Part shown: piece by piece, positions 6,366 to 9,339 of the stretch
Layout of the letters: each line of letters begins with the position of its first letter
Position numbering within the stretch: the stretch's first letter is position 1
Translations under genes and position numbers: made by a program
Notes under the pieces: model-generated
The model's database searches: none
Told to the model about the DNA's origin: nothing
The model's input: only the letters and a program-made list of their open reading frames with translations
NCBI GenBank assembly: GCA_025964465.1
Contig: JAOPYS010000170.1
Coordinates: forward strand, 1 to 9,339
Reading direction: 5' to 3'
Origin: Thermoleophilia bacterium
GTDB taxonomy: Bacteria > Actinomycetota > Thermoleophilia > Gaiellales > SKUG01
Length of the DNA: 9,339 nucleotides

Positions 6366-6395
6366 TCGAACAGTCGCGCGTCGCTTCGAACAGTC
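6366..6395. repeat. Direct repeat TCGAACAGTC, two copies 20 bp apart
   Basis: TCGAACAGTC occurs at 6366-6375 and 6386-6395. The 20-bp pitch is about two helical turns, placing both copies on one face of the DNA. They lie in the 124-bp gap between rlmH and the chemoreceptor, 82-112 bp before the chosen start. A tandem activator or repressor site is plausible. The rest of the gap shows no TANNNT box placed as in the leaderless genes. Confidence 0.4.
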
Positions 6396-6477
6396 CGCGG
6401 AGTGCATCTCAAGCGCGGTGGCCGGCATGCCGAAGGGGTGGGGCATCTCGCCCATCGAGGAAGCTGGACCGCCCGTG

Positions 6478-8508
6478 ATGAACGCCGATCGACTCCCTGC
6501 CCGCGTCCGCCGAGGTTCGGTCCAGACCAAGGTGAGGGCGGCATGCATGGCCGTCGCGTCGATCGTCGTGGTCGTGGGGATCGTGTCCGTCGTGTCGCTG
6601 TTCGTGCTGCGTGGTCGCGTGGCGCAGCTCGCCGGCGACGCCCTGCCCGCGCAGGCGGGGATCGCCGCGCTGTCGGCGTCGAGCAAGGAGTACCGGCAGG
6701 TCCAGTTCGAGCACATCCTCGAGACCGACGCCGCCGGTCGTCGCGATGCCGACAAGGAGATGGCGGACCTCGCGGCGTCGACCGACGACGCCTTCACCCG
6801 CGCCATCGCCAAGACGACCGACGCGGGCGCGGGGCGCCGCGCACGGGCGACGTGGCGACGGTACGTGCGCCAGTCGGCGCCGTTCGCGACCACCAGCCGG
6901 GCGGGCGAGCAGGACGCGGCGACCGCCGTCCTGCACGGGAAGGCAGACGCGACGTTCGGCGCGCTCGGCGACCAGATCGACGCGTGGACGAAGACGCAGG
7001 CAACCTCGGCGGCCGCCTCCGATCGAGGCGCCGGTCGCCTGGCGCTCGCGGGCATCCTCGCCGTGCTCCTCGCGCTCGGGGCGGCGGTCGCACTGGCCTT
7101 CGCCGTGAGCCGGGCGCTGGCGAGCGACATCACGTCGGGCCTCGCCGGGGTCATGGCGGCCGCGACGGCGATCGCGCGCGGCACGGTCGACGTCGAGCTC
7201 GACACCGGGCGACACGACGCGATCGGCGACCTCGCGCGCGAGTTCGAGGTGATGACCGCGTACATCGCGGAGGCGGTCGGCGTCGCGGAGCGGATCGAGC
7301 GCGGCGACCTCGACGTGGAGGTCGACGTCCGCTCGGAGGAGGACGCGCTCGGCCGCGCGTTCCAGTCCATGGTCGCGTCACTCGCAAGTCACGCGCAGGT
7401 CGCGCGCGAGGTCGCGCGAGGCAACCTCGACGTCACGATCCAGCCCAGGTCCGAGGTCGACTCGCTGGGCCTGGCCCTGCAGGAGATGACGGCCACCCTC
7501 GCCGCCCACGCCGAGGTCGCTCGCCGCATCGCCGCAGGCGACCTCACGGTCCAGGCCACCAGCCGCGGTGACCACGACGTCCTCGGCCGCTCCTTCGAGC
7601 GCATGAGCGAGCAGCTGCGGGTGACCGTCGCCGGGCTCGCCGAGGGCGCCGATCGACTCGGCTCCACGTCCACGCAGCTGTCGGCCGGCGCATCCGAGGT
7701 GAGCAGCGCCATCGACGACGTCGCCCGGTCGGCGGCGGAGCTCGCCCACGGTGGCGAACGGCAGGTCGAGACCCTCGCCGTCGCCCGGTCCCGCGCCGTG
7801 GAAGCGACCACCGCGATCGAGGAGACCCGCACGATCACCCGCGAGGGTGAGGTGGCGGCGGAGCGCGCCGACGACGCCATGCGCGGCGTGATCGACGCAT
7901 CGGGCTCCGTCGTGACCGCGATGGACGACCTGGCCAGCCGGTCCTCGGAGATCGGCAGCATCGTGCAGACCATCACCGGCATCGCGGACCAGACCAACCT
8001 GCTCGCCCTCAACGCGGCGATCGAGGCCGCACGTGCAGGTGACTCCGGCCGTGGCTTCGCGGTCGTGGCCGACGAGGTGCGCAAGCTCGCCGGCGAGAGC
8101 CAGCTCGCCGCGTCGACGATCGCCAACCTCGTCCTGGAGATCCAGTCGCAGACCCAGGCCGCCGCGACCATGGTCGGTCGCTCGGCCCAGCAGACGGTCG
8201 AGGGTGCGGAGGTCGTCGTCGAGACGCGCGCGGCCTTCCAGCGCATCACCGCGAGCGTCGACGAGACGCACGCCCGCATCGTGGAGATCGTCGCGTCCAA
8301 CGAGGACGTCGAGCAGATCGCGGTGCACTCCGCGGCCCTCACGCAGGAGGTGTCCGCATCCACACAGCAGACCAGCGCCGCGATGCAGGAGACCGCCGCC
8401 TCGGCCCGCGAGCTCCAGGACCTCGCCGACGACCTGCGTCGCATGACCGGCCGGTTCACCCTCGAGGAGGGCGCCACGGGCCGCGACGACGTGCTCCGGG
8501 CCGCCTGA
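6478..8508 (+). CDS. Methyl-accepting chemotaxis protein with four tandem HAMP units
   Basis: A 676-residue transmembrane chemoreceptor. After a short basic N-terminus come TM1 (about 22-44), a roughly 140-residue extracytoplasmic helical region compatible with a four-helix-bundle sensor (45-186), and TM2 (187-210). A canonical HAMP (about 211-262, DAIGDLAREF) is followed by three further HAMP units of exact 39-residue period (263-379). The coiled-coil signalling domain follows (about 385-660), with its hairpin tip at 502-535 (DQTNLLALNAAIEAARAG then RGFAVVADEV), which contacts CheA and CheW. No C-terminal NWETF-type CheR tether is present. The ligand is unknown. I chose ATG 6478; GTG 6475 and ATG 6427 are in frame, and GAGGAAG at 6457-6463 is the only nearby ribosome-site-like sequence. 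No other che genes are in the window. Confidence 0.93.
   Translation: MNADRLPARVRRGSVQTKVRAACMAVASIVVVVGIVSVVSLFVLRGRVAQLAGDALPAQAGIAALSASSKEYRQVQFEHILETDAAGRRDADKEMADLAASTDDAFTRAIAKTTDAGAGRRARATWRRYVRQSAPFATTSRAGEQDAATAVLHGKADATFGALGDQIDAWTKTQATSAAASDRGAGRLALAGILAVLLALGAAVALAFAVSRALASDITSGLAGVMAAATAIARGTVDVELDTGRHDAIGDLAREFEVMTAYIAEAVGVAERIERGDLDVEVDVRSEEDALGRAFQSMVASLASHAQVAREVARGNLDVTIQPRSEVDSLGLALQEMTATLAAHAEVARRIAAGDLTVQATSRGDHDVLGRSFERMSEQLRVTVAGLAEGADRLGSTSTQLSAGASEVSSAIDDVARSAAELAHGGERQVETLAVARSRAVEATTAIEETRTITREGEVAAERADDAMRGVIDASGSVVTAMDDLASRSSEIGSIVQTITGIADQTNLLALNAAIEAARAGDSGRGFAVVADEVRKLAGESQLAASTIANLVLEIQSQTQAAATMVGRSAQQTVEGAEVVVETRAAFQRITASVDETHARIVEIVASNEDVEQIAVHSAALTQEVSASTQQTSAAMQETAASARELQDLADDLRRMTGRFTLEEGATGRDDVLRAA
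7264..7614 (+). repeat. Three 117-bp units encoding 39-residue HAMP repeats
   Basis: Units are at 7264-7380, 7381-7497 and 7498-7614. Aligned without gaps, each has V-A at positions 7-8 (G-V-A or E/Q-V-A), G at 14, L at 16, V at 18, D at 27, L-G at 29-30 and M at 36. The preceding first HAMP has a different length and the longer DxIGxLxxxF form. Similarity is mainly at protein level. Confidence 0.8.
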
Positions 8509-8520
8509 CCGACGGCGCGA

Positions 8521-8526
8521 TAGGGT
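8521..8526 (+). promoter_or_regulatory. -10 box TAGGGT of argS (leaderless)
   Basis: TAGGGT ends exactly 7 nt before ATG 8533, so transcription would begin on the start codon. The 24-bp gap after the chemoreceptor stop has no AGGAGG-like site. This supports both the start and an independent argS promoter. No clear -35 is seen. Confidence 0.6.
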
Positions 8527-8532
8527 CGGGGC

Positions 8533-9339
8533 ATGTCCACCCCGGGAAACACCGCATGCCGAGGCCTGCACGAGGGCCTGCAGGCGATCGTCGACGAGCT
8601 GGCGCGCGAGGGCGATGCCGCAGGCACGCCCCGCGTGGAGCTGGAGCGCCCCCGTGAGGAGAAGCACGGCGACTTCGCCACCAACGCCGCCCTCATGCTC
8701 GCCCCCGTCCTGCGCCGCTCGCCCCGCGAGGTGGCCGAGCAGGTCGCCGAGCGCGCCGGCGCGCTGCCCGGCGTCGCCAAGGTGGAGGTCGCCGGGCCGG
8801 GCTTCATCAACATCACCCTCGGTGACGAGTGGTTCGTCGAGACGCTGCGCACCGCCCTCGAGGCCGGCGCGGCGTTCGGCTCGGGCACTGCCGTCGAGGC
8901 GTACCCCGTGCTGCTCGAGTTCGTGAGCGCCAACCCGACCGGGCCGCTCGTGGCTGCGAGCGCGCGCCACGCGGCGTACGGCGACTCGCTCGCGCGCATC
9001 CTGCGCCACGTCGGGCACGAGGTGCACACAGAGTTCTACGTGAACGACGCGGGCCGCCAGGTCGACCTGTTCGGCCAGTCGATCCTCGCCCGCGCCACGG
9101 GCGCGACGCCTCCGGAGGACGGCTACCAGGGCGACTACGTCGTGGGGCTCGCCGAGCAGCTGGGCGCGGCCGAGGGCGACGATCCAGCCGAGCTGGGCCG
9201 GCGCGGCGTGGTGGCGATGGTGGCGGGCATGCGCGAGTCGCTCGCCCTGCTGGGCGTCACCTTCGACCGCTTCCAGTCCGAGGCGGCGCTGCACGAATCG
9301 GGCGCCGTCGACGCAGGCCTGGCCAAGCTCGCCGAGTCG
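8533..9339 (+). CDS. argS: Arginyl-tRNA synthetase, N-terminal part (3' truncated by window)
   Basis: The first 269 residues of ArgS, which activates arginine with ATP and charges tRNA-Arg. The frame runs open to the window edge; full length is usually about 550. The N-terminal Add-1 tRNA D-loop-binding domain is visible with KHGDFATN (44-51) and GFIN (90-93). The class I catalytic domain begins with EFVSANPTGPL (129-139), followed later by FYVNDAG (168-174). The HVGH form of the HIGH signature expected right after SANPTGPL is replaced by VAAS (140-143), and then ARHAAYGDSLARIL continues the normal alignment. I recall a similar form in ArgS of Thermoleophilia, but could not check it. The KMSK region lies outside the window. 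Family assignment is firm despite the altered motif. Confidence 0.94.
   Translation, partial: MSTPGNTACRGLHEGLQAIVDELAREGDAAGTPRVELERPREEKHGDFATNAALMLAPVLRRSPREVAEQVAERAGALPGVAKVEVAGPGFINITLGDEWFVETLRTALEAGAAFGSGTAVEAYPVLLEFVSANPTGPLVAASARHAAYGDSLARILRHVGHEVHTEFYVNDAGRQVDLFGQSILARATGATPPEDGYQGDYVVGLAEQLGAAEGDDPAELGRRGVVAMVAGMRESLALLGVTFDRFQSEAALHESGAVDAGLAKLAES

Noticed and set aside
6366..6395. LexA/SOS box suggested by TCGAAC
   Set aside because: Actinobacterial SOS boxes need an inverted GTTCGA half-site. Here the two TCGAAC copies are direct repeats and no opposing half-site follows at the right spacing.
4909..6477. Upstream extension of the chemoreceptor frame to a 1199-residue protein
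   Set aside because: The added part overlaps the VOC pair and rlmH in another frame and is compositionally biased. Chemoreceptor topology fits a start just before TM1.
8950..8962. Frameshift as the cause of the missing ArgS HIGH motif
   Set aside because: Conserved residues before and after (SANPTGPL, YGDSLARIL) are in the same frame with normal spacing, so the change is a substitution, not a shift. Sequencing error in single bases could not produce all four altered residues easily.
7378..9294. Long minus-strand open frames opposite the chemoreceptor and argS
   Set aside because: They cover two confidently identified plus-strand genes and show the low-complexity composition of GC-rich shadow frames.
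1..9339. Defence system, CRISPR array, insertion sequence, tRNA or phage genes
   Set aside because: No spaced repeats, transposase or integrase motifs, terminal inverted repeats or tRNA-like folds were seen. Gene content is chromosomal housekeeping plus ordinary accessory enzymes.

Overview
This is high-GC DNA (roughly 70% by eye) with dense, short-spaced, mostly plus-strand housekeeping genes. GTG starts, stop/start overlaps and apparent leaderless promoters all point to an actinobacterium. The tpiA-gpmI order, and an ArgS signature that I recall from Solirubrobacterales/Gaiella-type sequences, make class Thermoleophilia my best guess. That placement is inference, not shown by the sequence.

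Layout. (1) 1-1855: the end of triosephosphate isomerase, overlapped by cofactor-independent phosphoglycerate mutase, which is the lower part of a glycolytic operon. (2) 1933-3536: two tandem, translationally coupled alpha/beta hydrolases (lipase/esterase-like paralogs with intact Ser-Asp-His triads), with two 14-bp palindromes around the first start. (3) 3559-4964, minus strand: a DUF3467 protein, a calcineurin-like phosphoesterase and a small C-terminally membrane-anchored protein, converging on the hydrolase pair. (4) 5028-5836: two tandem, coupled VOC (glyoxalase-fold) paralogs, divergent from the DUF3467 gene. (5) 5871-6353: RlmH, the 23S rRNA pseudouridine methyltransferase. (6) 6478-8508: a methyl-accepting chemotaxis protein with four consecutive HAMP units, preceded by a 10-bp direct repeat at 20-bp spacing. 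(7) 8533-end: the N-terminal half of arginyl-tRNA synthetase, whose HIGH signature is replaced.

The tpiA/gpmI products act in consecutive parts of glycolysis, RlmH and ArgS serve translation, and the MCP feeds a chemosensory array whose other genes are not in the window. The functions of the hydrolase pair, the VOC pair and the minus-strand trio cannot be fixed beyond family level. The most notable signals are a TAGGGT -10 box placed exactly 7-8 nt before three start codons (leaderless transcription), the non-canonical ArgS active-site motif, and two independent tandem, coupled duplications within about 4 kb. No RNA genes, insertion sequences, CRISPR arrays, attachment sites or origins were seen. 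No gene-free stretch exceeds about 125 bp.
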